Source: Pezizomycotina sp. ARF18
Lineage: Eukaryota; Ascomycota
Direction of reading: 5' to 3'
NCBI GenBank assembly: GCA_002224055.1
Contig: AZLU01000004.1
Span: 511,405 to 575,404 of the forward strand
DNA: 64,000 nt
The notes under the pieces are model-generated. The model was given only the letters and a program-made list of their open reading frames with translations. It had not been told where the DNA came from and made no database searches. Of the stretch, positions 35,494-48,477 are shown in pieces. Every line of letters begins with the position of its first letter. Positions within the stretch are counted from its first letter, which is position 1. The translations under genes were made by a program, and so were the position numbers.

Positions 35494-37617
35494 ATGTCCT
35501 TCCTGGAGTACAAACATCTACAGCATGCAATGCTCTACGAGGTATGTGAGTTGATACAGGATAGAACACTGGGAAGACATCCTGGGAGATTACAAAGTAT
35601 ATTTTGACATCTTCTCTTCAAAGAGAATTTCAATCTCTAAGCAAAAGCAATTTTTCCACGGTCGATGTTCACATCGGTATCTCGGAGTTTCTAATCATTC
35701 GCTACCAGCCACTGACCAGTATTTCTGCGAGGGACAGTCCTTCCAGACTGATGTCCCTGTCGTATCCACCAGGAGTAGGCTTGAACAGACCATCTTGACA
35801 GAAAAAACCCAAGTTCGCTCTACGCAGTTCGACGCAATCGCCTCTTCGGCCACCGTTAAGGAGAATTATGGTGTGAAGAGCTTTTTCGACAAGGTATTAA
35901 CCTCCACTGATGTATAAAATATTCAGTGGCAAGAAGATAGGCTAACATATGTGCGAAACTCCAGCAAAACTAATCCCTCCTCTCCTTTCAAAAGTAACCC
36001 GTTCAATGCGATCCCGACCCAGCCATAGCTTCAAACGTATGCGAAGAACCTTGCTCTTGCATCTGTATCGTGGCTAGGCAGGTCAATCAGCGCGTACACG
36101 GACAATTGAACCGAGCGAAGAGAGACAATGGTCAAAATCCACAGGTATAGACTGGGGGCTGAAGCCAGAGGCCAGGAGCCTGATCAGAGTTAAGCCATGT
36201 GGTATAAGTACGTGCGTTCTCGAGCGCAATATTTGGAATCCGTGGTTGTAATATCTTTCTTCTAATTGGATCTTCTGTTTTGGTTTTTAGTGGACAGGCC
36301 TTCGAACATCGACGTACCAATGCACGGTCCCCCCCCCACGGAACTCGCAAAAGCTAAACAAATGACCAAAAGTTGGCCGATGCATTCAAAACCAGATATA
36401 CTGTGGAGAAATTTTTTGAGATAAACTGAAATTTCCACGGTATCTGCCGCTAACATGGATACCGCAAAGCATAAAACAGCAAATAGAAACAGAAATATCG
36501 AAAATTCTTATCACACAAAGGATCCATCGTTAGCGCCTACCAGTGGCGACGTTTCCCGCAGATTAACGCTTGAAACTAATTTGAGCGATTTAACTTCGAA
36601 TAGGCTTACATCCAAGGCTGAAACGACGGTGTCGTCTCAGTGCGAACTGGCTTACGTTTGACCAAAGTTACCAATTGAATATATAGCTTGGGAAGTTTCG
36701 AGGAATGTGTCTCCAGATTACGTAGTTTGCTCAGACCATCTTTGTTTGAAAGGCGGTTAGAGTTCTTGCTTGGCTTTTTTAGCCCTCAAAGCTCAAGTGT
36801 AGACGACAGATTTGCTGACTTTGAAATAAAGCCGAAAGGGTAGGATCGTGAGTACGCTATCCATCAGCTTTCTGACAATATTCCGCGAAGTTAAAGGGAT
36901 CATTTTCTGATAAACTTATTCACAAACCTTCATACCTAATCCTGTTTAATTGGTATCTTTGATCAATACAACGGATGCTTGGAATGGAGGTGGCCCATGC
37001 AGATCTTCGAGAATCTTCTTCTTGGGGCAACTCATAAGGAAGAATTTTCCAAAGTGCATGGAGGCGGGGTTTAAATGCTTTCAGAAAATTCACAGCCTAT
37101 GTGTCTCCTAGTAGCCAGAATGCTTCATCATCAAAAGCGAACTACCCGCAGATAACGTCTCTGGCGCATGGCCACGCTAACACCGCGAAGCTAGGTAAGT
37201 ACTTGATACAGAGTGTTTATGATTTTTACCCCTCTTCAGCATGTGTACAAAAGCGAAACAGGACACGATTATTTCAAATACCGCCTTGCAGAAGATACGG
37301 AGAGAAACGAGTAAGTGATGAATCACCTTCTTTCCTATTGCCTTCCGTTTAATTTTTTTTATTTTTGTTTTTAAAAAGATAGTGTTTTCCCTTGTTCGCC
37401 TATGGACAGCTTTTTGCAAACATGCCGATGGAATTTCCCGTCTCAAGCCCCTCGTGGCTGAGGTATCTTTAGCTAATGATTTTAGTCGTCCAGGAAGAAT
37501 AAGCTCCGCCGCTCGATATTGCATATGTCTGCGGATTCGATGACGTTTCGACGGCCAGCGTCGCAGTTCCTCTCGAGACTGCCAAATCCGGACCACACTT
37601 ACATCTATGCTCCCTGA
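35494..37617 (+). CDS. Multi-exon gene of unknown function, frameshifted
   Basis: Supported by splice signals and coherent protein pieces rather than homology. The ATG at 35494 reads MSFLEYKHLQHAMLYE up to a GTATGT donor at 35542; the next exon opens at about 35624. Later pieces are TQFDAIASSATVKENYGVKS and LALASVSWLGRSISAY, then, from an ATG at 36455, DTAKHKTANRNRN followed by RRLTLETNLSDLTSNRL. Further on come RRLEFLLGFFSPQSSSVDDR and SSQNASSSKANYPQITSLAH. Two clean introns lie at 37195-37239 (GTAAGT to CAG, only 45 nt) and 37311-37378 (GTAAGT to AAG, 68 nt). They flank an exon reading HVYKSETGHDYFKYRLAEDT. The final exon has VRLWTAFCKHADGISRLKPL and, in another frame, RRPASQFLSRLPNPDHTYIY, then TGA. 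Many shifts occur. No domain is recognised; it may be more than one gene. Confidence 0.45.
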
Positions 37618-39005
37618 CAAATCTATATCGCGAACAAACTATTGCAGCAATGCCATGCTTCGCTTTTCACGGAACTTCCCCAAGAATGCAGGCAAGCTCT
37701 TAGTGTCACTATCTGCGCCGCGCAAATAAGTTTTATTCGACATCTCTACTCTTATTTTGAAGTTGTTCATCTAATTCCCCTGCCTTTACAAGTAAAATGA
37801 AGTTTGAATATATTCTGAGAAAACGTTCGAGTTCATGTCTTTTCTTTTTCTTTTTTCTGATTCCTCTGATGCTCGCAAAATCACTTCTCTAGCTTCAGCA
37901 AAAGCGGTTTAGCCTGGTAGGAAAATGGGTTGACAAGCATGCTGCATATGCACGTTTGAAGCGCATACAAGCCATAGCAAGCTTCGCAGATCTTCCTTTT
38001 CCCCGTCACCTCGTGGGAGCCAATTGCAGCTGCGCTGGTTCGAAGCTAATATCGTCGGAAATTTCGGGAGCACTAAGGACGAGCTCTTACCAACATCTAT
38101 CACGGAACCGCCTCCAGAGGTCATATGCTTGGCATTTCAACTTGACGTCTAAGCTGAGTTGTTCCTTTTTTTTTTTTTTTTTTTTTTTTTAAACTAGCCT
38201 GAAAAAAGGCATTTTCCGACATGATTTACCTATACCCCTAACAGACTAATGTGCATCTACGTCTTGGGAGCTTTTAAGTATAACAGCAGTGGGGAGAGGG
38301 GTCGCGACGTCAAGTTCGCACTTGTGCTAAAGAGCTGCAGAGCTCTACCTCAGCAGGATTATTTCCGTGCAGCGTAAAGGTGCATCGCGAATTGCATCGC
38401 GAAAACAGCAAAGCTACCGGTATACCTACCCCACGATGGGAAAGTACGCAACAATCCTGGAGTTCATCCTTCTGAAGGGTTTCTAGTTTTACGGTGGCGA
38501 AATAATCTAGACTAAAATACACGGGAACTCGTCTAGCCTTGCATCTGAATATCCCGGCCTCGGACAAATTTCATTGTGAATTATCCTAGAAACCTGTGTA
38601 AGTTGATGACCTCTTGTGTTTTAGCAAACCTCGAGAGAAATGTCTTTTTATTTTTGATTACGCTTTCCAACCAGGGAAAAAGGAGAATTTTCTAACTGGT
38701 CATATGCTTTATTTACTCCACACTTTTTATCCTTGCAAAAGGCGGGATAGCGCCGTGTTTTATTTCAGATGCGGTAGCTGATGATATCTCCATTTACCCG
38801 TTCCAGGGTGAATCGTGCGATTGAAGCTTCTTCACAAGCCAAAAAAAAAAAAATTTAGAAATTAATTTTCTTAACATGGAAAATAGGATCTTGTCGATAC
38901 ATTTTTGTTTCGCTAGATCCACGGTAAGTCCTCAGGCCCACAACAAGAATTTTTAGTTATATTTTTTATAGATTTCATAAAATAAATAACATCTAACTGT
39001 TTCAG
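37618..39005. other. Spacer with possible exons, unresolved
   Basis: Both strands carry a 70-80-codon open frame at 37909-38192, neither with recognisable content. Minus 38567-38310 is open for 85 codons. A T run lies at 38167-38190 and an A run at 38840-38851. A plus-strand acceptor at 39005 leads into the better-supported exon that follows. Confidence 0.3.
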
Positions 39006-39253
39006 CGACAGCTGCGGAAGATAACCATTGCAGAATGCATTTCCGATACATTTTTCAGCCACAAAACCCAGTATTCTGGAAGACCCTCAAAATAATTAAG
39101 GGGCTTTATGATCGATAGAAGAAATTACAACAGATTCGCAGACGTCATGGAGCCTATGAAATCCGGGGGATCGTTGAGCTCTCACGACATCCGTTTTATT
39201 TTTATGCCGAGGCAAAACTTATGTTATTTTTTCGGATCCCACCTGAAAGAAAG
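39006..39253 (+). CDS. Internal exon of an unknown plus-strand gene
   Basis: This stretch is bounded by a TTTCAG acceptor at 39005 and a GTAAGT donor at 39254. In between it reads RQLRKITIAECISDTFFSHK, then, after one stop that looks like a frame slip, FMIDRRNYNRFADVMEPMKS and IRFIFMPRQNLCYFFGSHLK. The combination of tight splice sites and coherent sequence makes it a likely exon. Further candidate exons downstream are about 39650-39728 (ending at a GTGAGA donor, with DVTGVTAKLCTTIQCIEWCE), 39830-39950 and 40070-40343. It may belong to the gene ending at 37617 or to a separate gene. No family is recognised. Confidence 0.35.
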
Positions 39254-40343
39254 GTAAGTAGAGCAGCGTTATCTGCAGGAAGCGAGAGGATTATCCCTTT
39301 CAACATTGTTGGAAAATATAAATAGTCATAATAAGAACATTAGTAGACTCTTTTCATTTTCGAAACGAGTGGCATTCCGATCCTCCCTGTATTGTTCATA
39401 TATCCGAGAAGGAAAAATTCGTAACCGCTTTTTCATTTGATTTCTCTTCGGAACAATTTGGCATGCTGACATTTGTACCTCGATTTGAGTAGAGAGCCAA
39501 ACAAAAAAGTCCCTTCCAGGTATTCGTCTGGGCGAGCAATGCGGCTCGTAAATCCTCAAAGAAGAAATTAAAATTTGAAAGAACAATTGATATACTAGGC
39601 TATTTTATAGCATCTATTTATATCCGGGAAGGACATCAATGAGGCTAATATGGATGTGACGGGAGTGACGGCAAAATTATGCACGACCATACAGTGCATC
39701 GAATGGTGTGAATTGGCGATATCGGTGAGATATTCGGTAAAAAAAAAACGAATCCAATTATTTCTACTATTTTCGTGCTTCCGCTAAGCGAATGATGTGC
39801 TTTTTCCTGATAGGCAAATAATATTAATAGCGACGTTTATTTAGATTCCCACCGGCCAGCACACCGAGAAATCTTGCCACATCTTTTTGCGCCTATCTTC
39901 TTCTTTTGGGCCCGCTCCGCTCGAAAGTCCCGATAACGCTATCAAGAACGGCAAGTGTTCGTACCACTTTTGTCTTCCGGATAAACGTTTTGTCTAACAT
40001 TTTTTGAGGGATATAAATTTTTTTCTTTCTTTCTTTTTTCCTAAGATCTATTTTAGAAAAAATGTTTCTTTAACTTGGGACGTGTTTACGGCTGACTCGG
40101 AGTCGTTTTTTGCTAGCGGATCTGCCGTTGCAATTGATGACTGACGATGGCTCGCATGCTAAACGAGACAATTCTTCTAGAAGGAATCTTCTTTTTATCT
40201 CACGAAAGGACAGGTCATTACGTGCCATTTTAGCATCGTGCTTTATGCGCAAAGGCCCGCGTGCGTGGCTCAAATGGAAAGTTCGAGTTCGAGGATGGAT
40301 GATATTCCATCGTTATCACCTTTTTCACCTGCATATTGTGTGA

Positions 40344-41331
40344 TAGACAAAAAGATTTCCGTACTCGCTATCAAGAATGTCTCTGCCTTTCCTTATCTCG
40401 AGGAAGTTTGATTTTCATCTGCATGTCCATTGTGGGCTTTTGAGATGCCCGTTTCCTCCATTGCAGGATGCACGAGCTTGACGTGCAGCCTGCCAGCCTG
40501 CACTCTCGGAGTCTTTCAATGTTTGCATCCGCTTTTTCTTTTATCTTGATTTGAATTCTGTTTTTCCTTTCCTTCTCTTTTTTTTTTTTTTTTTTGCCCT
40601 CTTGAATATCTCTTGGTAACCTAACTTGAGACTAGCATCCCGAAAGACACGCAACCACTTGAGGGAACATTTTTTTGGGGAAAAGTTTCGACTTTCGCTT
40701 TTTCGAGTGAAGGCTCCCAAAGACCAATTCTGCAGTCTTCTTTGCTAAGAGCTCAGCAAACAGAAATAAAGGACACAGTATATGCAAACGAAAGGGAATC
40801 GTTTTCTTTGTTTCACTTCGTTTCTTCTTCATGATGTTTATCGACAGTTTTTGTTCAATGCGCTCCTCTTATTAGGAAACGAAATGAAATGGGGAGGGAC
40901 TGAGTTGGATTTCGATAGAGAGACCTAGAGCAGCTCAACGAACCCCGTAGAGTATTCCTCCTTTCTTTAATTTTCGAAGGCTAACTGTTATAGGAAAAGA
41001 ACATCTGGTTTTCAAGCCACTTGAAAGGCACCTCTGCATGGGGGTTTCCTTCTTATTTCTTCCCTTTTTGTGGGTTGCTTTTATCTATCGTTGAATTCAT
41101 GGTGGTCTTTTTTCTTTTCTTTGCCTTCTGTTTTTTTTTTTTTTTTTTTTTTTTTTTGGCGCCATCAATGTACCTAGAAGAATGTTCCTTGACCATTCCC
41201 TGCAGACAGGCACCCCGAACCTTCTTCCGCCCCCCCTTCCCACTTTTGATCTCCTCTCTCCACTATTTCCCTTTTTCCATTTTTTATCTTTTTTTACCCC
41301 CTCATTATATCTAGCCCTTAGATCTTAAAGA

Positions 41332-41362
<31 letters not shown>

Positions 41363-43506
41363 GTAAGGAATTGTTTTTAATGGTTCGCTTTTTCTTTACT
41401 GCTAACGTGAGTATTGTGGTATATTTCAAAAATCTGCTCCAGGGTTTTCAACGTTTTTTGTACTTTCTTTGTTTGTTGACGTTTTACGTGTCTCGCAGCT
41501 CTATTAAATCCCCGTGGAGTGTAACCGTGAGCTTGAGAGCCATGCGACTAGAGCTTATTTTGAGTTCTTTTGGTCCGTGAGGCAGAGTCTTCTTTGCGGG
41601 ATACGCTGACGACTCGATATTCTAGAAAGAAAGAAGGCACCTCCTTCGAGTTCTTCTTTCGGGCCTCACTGCCGGTTGTTATCCTTACGTTACGTATACA
41701 TGAATAAAAAGAAAGAAACTGACAAGCTACTTAGTCAATTGAGCTCTTTTTTTTAAAAAAAAAGGAATACAGTATAACTGGAACTTTTTTTATTTTTTTT
41801 ATAACCAGATAAACCCTACGCAGATATACATGTTTCGAAAAGGGGAAAGAAAAGCAATCAATATATAGAAAAGAAGAAATGAAAATCTTTTCGCTACAAT
41901 ACCACCCATACAAAGCTATACTGGGATGAATGTACATACATACAACAATATAACACGTTAACAGAGCTGAGGCAAATACCTGTGATCCTCCGCGTATAAG
42001 ACGGGTATACTGTGCGTATATATAAGCACCATTAAATATATATTCCCTCTCATACTTACTACATACATGGGCGTTTTCTTTCTCCTCTTCGCCTCATCTT
42101 TCCGAATTCCATTTTTCAGAAGATAAGAACCAGCTGCTTTGAATTTTTTTGATTTGGTTTTTTTTTTTTTTTTTTTTTTTTTTTCAATTTAAATAATTTG
42201 GGTTGTATAGAAATAAAATATTTTCGCAGTCTCTTTTTACTGCCACCAATCTAACTGGTTCTAATCACCATCTCTTTCCTCTTTTTTTCCATCTTTTCCC
42301 TCTCCCTCTCCAGAACTATTTTATCCACCTCCTCGATATATACGGACGACTACCCACCCAGAGGTCCTCCTCCCCTTCCCTTCTGTTCTTTTCTATTTTG
42401 TTTTATCCCATTTTTTAGTAGTATATTCTGTTTTCAGTATCCGTACTCTCTTTTTCCTTTTCTCTTGTTTATCCTTTTTCAATATATATTTATTACCTTA
42501 TCATAGCGGCTTTTTAGGCCGGTTTTCATTCGTTAATTTTCTTTTGGTAAGCGGTATACTTTTTCTCTCTCTACGCAATTCTTCTCCTTTGTGTTTTCGT
42601 AATTTTTTTTTTTTTTTTTTTTTTTTTACATTCCTCCGCCTCCTACAAAAAAGCAGCACAGGACCCTTCTTCGCCTTTTCCCCGTTACTGCTATTTCTTT
42701 ACTTTACTTTTTTTTTATCTCCACCCAATCCCTACACGTTTTTATCTCTTTATTTCTCTGCTGCATTTTTTTCTTTTGCCTGTGACCATCATCATACAGC
42801 ATACGGCGTACAGCATAAAGGACCAGGGAAACTTACACTTTTTTATAATTATTTCTTCGATTTTTTCAGAACCCCTTCATTTCGTTGTCTTTTTTCTAAT
42901 ATATCTGGACCCTTTTTTTTCGGACGTGGCATCATCCCTTTGGAACAGATAACCCCCCCCTCTTCTTTGCAGCAATATAAAAAAGAAAAAGGAAAAGAAA
43001 CAGGAAAAACCTATATACCTCGTTTAGAATTAGATCACCCTGTTCTGAAGCGAAGGAATTCTGCAAGATACACGAAAGAAACCCTTTTTTTTTTTTTTTT
43101 TTTTTCGACGGGAAGGAAGGAGTTCGACATCAAGGACGCAGCACGCCATCTAGGAGGAAGATAAGAGAATATAATACATACTAAAGAATTTGGGAGCATT
43201 TAAAAAAGGAGACGGAGTGTGTACATGATTTTGTGGTGGCAGACTGGTTAGATTTTGACATATAAAGGATATTCCTTTCGTTTTTATTCGTTTCTTCTTG
43301 TTTGAGGGGCTCTTCAACTTTTCTTTTCTTCCTATTACTTCCGCCACAGCACAAGGAACGAACGCCTTTAATCCTTTTCTCCGCGGTAATCATCGAGTTA
43401 AAACAGCCACGGACGAAGAATAGAAATCTAAGAGGAGGGACTCGAAGAAACAAGAGTTAGAGAAAGGACACCCTTTCGACGAAGAGAGAGAGAGAGAGAG
43501 AGGACG
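40344..43506 (+). promoter_or_regulatory. T/C-rich upstream region and leader of the MGA2/SPT23 gene
   Basis: The plus strand is extremely pyrimidine-rich, with T runs at about 40580-40597, 41131-41157, 42160-42184, 42603-42627 and 43085-43105, and an A-rich tract at 41329-41362. Open frames here (for example 42544-43164, 206 codons) are Phe/Leu-rich products of this skew. A GA microsatellite (about ten GA units, 43485-43501) ends five bases before the start ATG at 43507, so it lies in the 5' leader. T/C-rich promoters and leaders are common for highly regulated fungal genes. Confidence 0.4.
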
Positions 43507-46500
43507 ATGAAGAAGGAATCTAACGTCCAGGTCGACAGCGGATACCTAATCAACGGATCGGAGGAGCTCGAAGGGGACGGCATTGAGTTTTTCGGTGGGA
43601 ATTCGTATGGCGGCCCGACATTGAACGGCGTAGACTCTTCCGCTGCGGCGATTTCGTCTTCGGTCACCAGATAAGTAACTTTGGCGTGCAGCCGTCGATA
43701 TATCGCGATCAGAATCAAGGTTGGTAGTTGGTTTCTTTCTTTTTATATTTCTAAAGTTGCTGTCCCGCTACAATACTTCCTATTTAAGAGAGGGTGAGGA
43801 GGGTTGCAAATTTCTTATTATTTTATTTATTTATTTTTTTTTTTTTTCTTGTTGTATAGGTAGCTGCTTGCTTACTTCAGCCGCTCCGTTTCCTTTATTT
43901 TATTTTATTTTTTTTTTTTTTTAAATTATCCGGAAACCACGCACACACCCCACCGTCGTAAATTGCGCTTTTTATTTTATTTCCATCTCATTTTAATCTC
44001 CCCTTGGCTAATAAAACGAAAATCTGTTCTTTTCTTCTTCTCCCGATGACTTGAATTACTATCTACAGTATTTTCACCATCACCTCCAGAATCACAGGGA
44101 CCGTCACCGAAATCCTTCAACTCGTCACCGAAATCGGCGACGTCGATGTCCCCCGATAACGTCTCCCTGTCGCCGAGCGGTAACCCGAAGATGGGCACCG
44201 TCCACCCTCAATTGTCCGACAATGACCTCGACTTTTCGATGCTCGACGAGCAAGGGAACATCAGCGGTGCGAGCGGCCTGGACATGTTCTCCGCGGGGGA
44301 CCTTAGCATGGACGCCGACGGGATGAACGAGCTTTCGGCGAACCAGTACTTTGACTTTGAGAGCGCCGCTAGCTCTCCCCTGGCATGGCGATGGGGGGTA
44401 ACACAGCACCTCAGCCCAATAATGTTCCTAGATCGTTCGCACCGTCGACTTCGCAGTCTGCCGTAGCAGCACCCGTTTTTGCCCCCAGGGTGCCGTATAC
44501 TGCTTTACCCACGAGCAACGGCTTGATCGATGACGTTTTGAACGGCGGCGAGCAGAAGCCCGAGGTTACTTCGAGAGCATCGCCGAGGATGGTTGCGAAT
44601 AGCAGGAAGAGGAGGAGCGAGATACCGCCGGATTACTCACCGATTTCACCGACGGGTGGGATGGCGATGCTGAATTTTGACACGGGGGCACATCCTTCGC
44701 CGACGAGCTCGCATGCTTCCGTTAGCATGAATGGTGGCTCGCGGCGGGGCTCGAAGCGGACGCCTACCCCGCCTAGCTCCGGTGAAGAAGATGGTATCAC
44801 GATGAGGCCGACGAGTACGATGTTCAATTCCTCCGCGAAGCAGGCGTGGAGTCCAAATTCGTTTGCCATAGCCCTTCGCCGCTCGCGCAGGCTATTTCGC
44901 TAGGATACGGTGCATCGAATATCGGAAGCTCGCAGGACCACTACTCGCTACGCCTCCGCGTGACCAGGGACCCGAAGGCGACCGGATAACGAAAAGTCCC
45001 GCGTGGAGACGCAGATACGCATTAACCTAAATTTAAAACCTCTCCCCGCGGTGTTACGAAGATCCACCTCCCTTCGCACACCATCTCGAAGGCGAAGCTG
45101 CTGTGCAAACCCCCGCACCAGAAATCGCCCGATACGCTCGAATTGTATACCAGCTCGTGTGCGCTAGTGCTGTCGATAACAACCCCGAATTCATGGCTCG
45201 TGCGTTGAAGCGTGCGTGTGATGATCCGTTGCAGGAACAGGCGTTTGGAATACACGAGGGTAATTCGATGTTGGGTCCGACGACGGGCCAGGCTGATGCG
45301 AAGACTGTCGATTCGCGGGATAATAAGGATTTGGGTATTGTGACGGACGAGGATAAGCCGCTGAATGGTGGCGAAGTACGAATATGTTCTGGCTGTATTG
45401 TTCGCGAACGCAAGAGGGCGGCTAGGAAGAAGATAAAGCGGGCGGAGGAGGAAGAATTGGTCGCAGCAGGAGGGTGGAGGATCGTCGTGTTCAACATTAA
45501 CGAGGTTATCGACTGGTCCGTACCTGATGGTCTGAAGAAGGCAATGGGCGGTGAGGATTCCGGCCAACTCCTGATAGACGATAGCAACCGCGAGGAAGGT
45601 GCGGAGGTTTGGTTGCCCATGAGAATAGCCTGCTACTGCCGCCACCAGAACGAGAAGATCGGGTTTAGGATAATTTTCACGCTGAAGGATTATCAGGACA
45701 ACCTAGTCGCCCAGAGCATAACTCCGCCGATTTTGATTACTGACGACCACAAGACACCGTACCGCTTAGTGGCAATACGACTGCTACGCAAACCGCCACA
45801 TCGTCTACGACACCCCTTTCGACACACCAAGCGTTTTGATCGGAGCTTCTCCCCTCCGATGGCGCAAAACGCCGTTCCGGTTTTAGTACAGCGAATGGCC
45901 ACCTTCTTATTCCGCATCCGATACGAACTTGCTCGGCTTGACGCAACCCCAGAATATGGCGTTCAGGCACCCGAATATGCAGATGCAACCGCCGCAGTCG
46001 CAGTTACCGGTGCACCACGTCCTCATTCGAGACACCGTCTGTTTCTGCTCAAGGCAGGCGGCAGCACAGCAACAGGCGGCAGCATCGATGATGAACGGGC
46101 CTTCGGCGAAGAAGAGGAAGGTAATGCCGCTGGAAAGGTACGGAACGAGCTTACAATGACCAGATTGGACGATGCTTCGCCTCCGGCCACTCATTCTGCA
46201 CTCCCGTTCTTTCCCGGGAACCGCTTCGTTCAATTTCCCACCGTCGTTCGGTCCAAACGGTGCTGCATTCCCCGGAAGCAACCCCTCGACACCAATTAAA
46301 TGAGGCCAATGGTTTTGGCTACCACTCTCGCAGTCAAAGTATGGAAGACCTACAAGCATTACACAACATGTTCTCCCAGGCGTCGTCGGCGCGCGGTTCG
46401 CGTGCTCCCAGTCCGGCTGCGCAGCAGAACGCTTTGGTTTTCGCGCAGGCAGCACAGACGCAAGCTAGGCAGACGCAGTTTAGTCCAGCGCAGTTCCAGA

Positions 46501-48477
46501 ATCAGATGATGAGCACGTACAGCAGCAAGGATGGTGCCGTTTGATATCACGCGAATCGTTCCGACGGAAGGTCCGTGCCGCGGTGGTATCGAAGTTACCG
46601 TTCTCGGTTCTGGATTCACGAGGAGTCACGATGTTGTTTTTGGCGATACAGTTGCGCCGAAGACGAGTTCTGGAGCGATACTACCATGGTGTGTCTTTTG
46701 CCTCCGGCGGCCGCGGGCGGTATTGTTCAAGTTGTTCTCCGAAATGCGGCGCAACCTCAATTGCAGCTCCCCGGTCGCGGAAAACCGTTCTTGTACGCCG
46801 ATGACACCGAACAAAAAATGCTTGCCCTGGCGCTACAAGTCATTAACGCGAAGTGGTCTGGTAAGGTTGAGCCACCGAAGATATCGCGATGCGGTTACTC
46901 AGCGGCGATGATAAGAGTGGAGGTTCCATGGCGCCTTCTTCTGGATCCGGTGGTTCTGGACAACAAAGTAGGACATATGCGCAGCAGTACCTCAGCAACG
47001 ACCCCGTTCCGGCGCTCGAATCGCAGCTCCTTAAAGCTTTGGACGTCATCGACATGGACGACAGCTCCTATCCGGCCAAGTGGAACCTTAGGAACAAGCA
47101 AGGGCAGACGATGCTGCACCTCGCTTGCTGTCTTGGCATGTCGAGGTTCACGGGCTGCTCTGCTGGCCCGCGTGCTAACCCTGACATTGTTGATAAGGGT
47201 GGCTACACCCCGATGCACTTTGCAGCTCTACATAACCACGCCGACCTCGTCAGACGGTTAATACTTAACCGTGCCGATCCGAGGGCACTGTGTCTTCTGG
47301 ACAAACGCCTGCAGATCTTGCCACGCACGGTGACGTCATACAAAAGCTCACCCGTGGTAAACGTAGCCGAAGAGGTAGTGCCGCTTCGGTGGCTTCTGCG
47401 CTGGCAAGTTTGGTGGTCGCGCGAGTAGGTCTGGAAGCTTGTCGACTAGGCCGTGGGATGCGGATGACAATGATGACGAAGCCGACGACGATGATGAGCC
47501 TGATAGTGACGCTGAGGAGCTGTGGTTACGACCGAAGAGGCCGCCGATGGCTACGCTCCGCGAAGCTCCAGCAAGACGCACCTCCGCATGATCCCCCGAT
47601 TGCATCGATCACTTGGCGTCGCTCGGGTCGTCGTCTGCGCCTGCGCTTCCGTTGGAGTCTGAAGAGTCTGACGAACCGACGAAGGCGGCCGTGCTCCGTG
47701 CCGCTTGGTTAAATGGCTGGAATTTCCCTAATATTAACTGGAACCTCCCCAACATCCCCGGAATACCTAGCCCAGCGGCTTATCACATCTTCCCGAACCC
47801 CGTCGCCGCGTTTGAATGCGATGATGAACCAGAACGGCGAAGGCGAGCCGAAGGAGACGGATTACAGGTGGTGGGATCTTTCTCTAATCTGCGCCTCCTC
47901 CCGCGGCGTCGAATTCTCCGGCTGTGCCGCCGCCGGCGTATGAGGATATTTATCCCGGGAAAGGTGCTGTTGTTAATCCTGGAGCTGTGTTTGATCCGGA
48001 TGTCAAGAACGAGGAGGTACGGCTGGGAAGCGTCGACGTCGATTGAGGCTGATATTGAAGGTTGGAGTTGGAGGGATCGGAGCGGAGTAGTTCGTCGGCG
48101 AGCACGCGGAAATCTAGCATTGCTGTTCCGTCGTCGGGTCGGATTCGGAGGGGAACAAGACGGCGGCGCAGAGGGTTCATGAGGCGAAGATGCAGCGGAT
48201 TGAGAATGATCGGAAGCTGTTTTTCTTTGGGTATGTTGAAAACTCCTTTCTCTTTTAGTTACAAGTACATATTGTTAGTTGGATAACAGGCTAACGGATT
48301 TGTGTGTTTGTTAGTTACCGCTGCTCTTAATAATCCTCTTGCCCTGTCGAACAGCTGGGAACGCAGGCTTTCTTCGCCGTGAAGACTACGTACGTCGTCG
48401 TCCGGGAACGCATGGCTGCTGCTGCTGAAGAGGCTAGGGCTGCTAGGAGGCTTGCGGGGTTGAATGTTGCTGTTTGA
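43507..48477 (+). CDS. MGA2: Mga2/Spt23-like membrane-tethered transcription factor (IPT/TIG + ankyrin)
   Basis: Yeast Spt23 and Mga2 are ER-anchored precursors that the ubiquitin-proteasome system releases to switch on fatty-acid desaturase (OLE1) and hypoxic genes; this is the expected role. Order seen: an acidic Ser/Pro-rich N-terminus (MKKESNVQVDSGYLINGSEE), then the conserved N-terminal domain (VETQIRINLNLKPLP, NGGEVRICSGCIVRERKRAA, MRIACYCRHQNEKIGFRIIF, ITDDHKT). Next are a Gln-rich linker with a basic AKKRKV patch, an IPT/TIG domain (RIVPTEGPCRGGIEVTVLGS..FWSDTTMVCLLPP), ankyrin repeats (NKQGQTMLHLACCLG, GGYTPMHFAALHNHADLVRR) and a C-terminal hydrophobic anchor (about FFFWLPLLLIILLAL). 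Introns are 43720-44068 (349 nt) and 48231-48314 (84 nt, branch CTAAC). Ten or more one-base shifts occur; the one at 46660-46664 is AAGGAC read as AAGAC. The anchor exon is hard to place exactly because of shifts. Confidence 0.9.

Noticed and set aside
42544-43164. 206-codon open frame upstream of MGA2
   Set aside because: Phe/Leu/Ser composition is produced by T-rich tracts; it includes several poly(T) runs and has no homology-like content.
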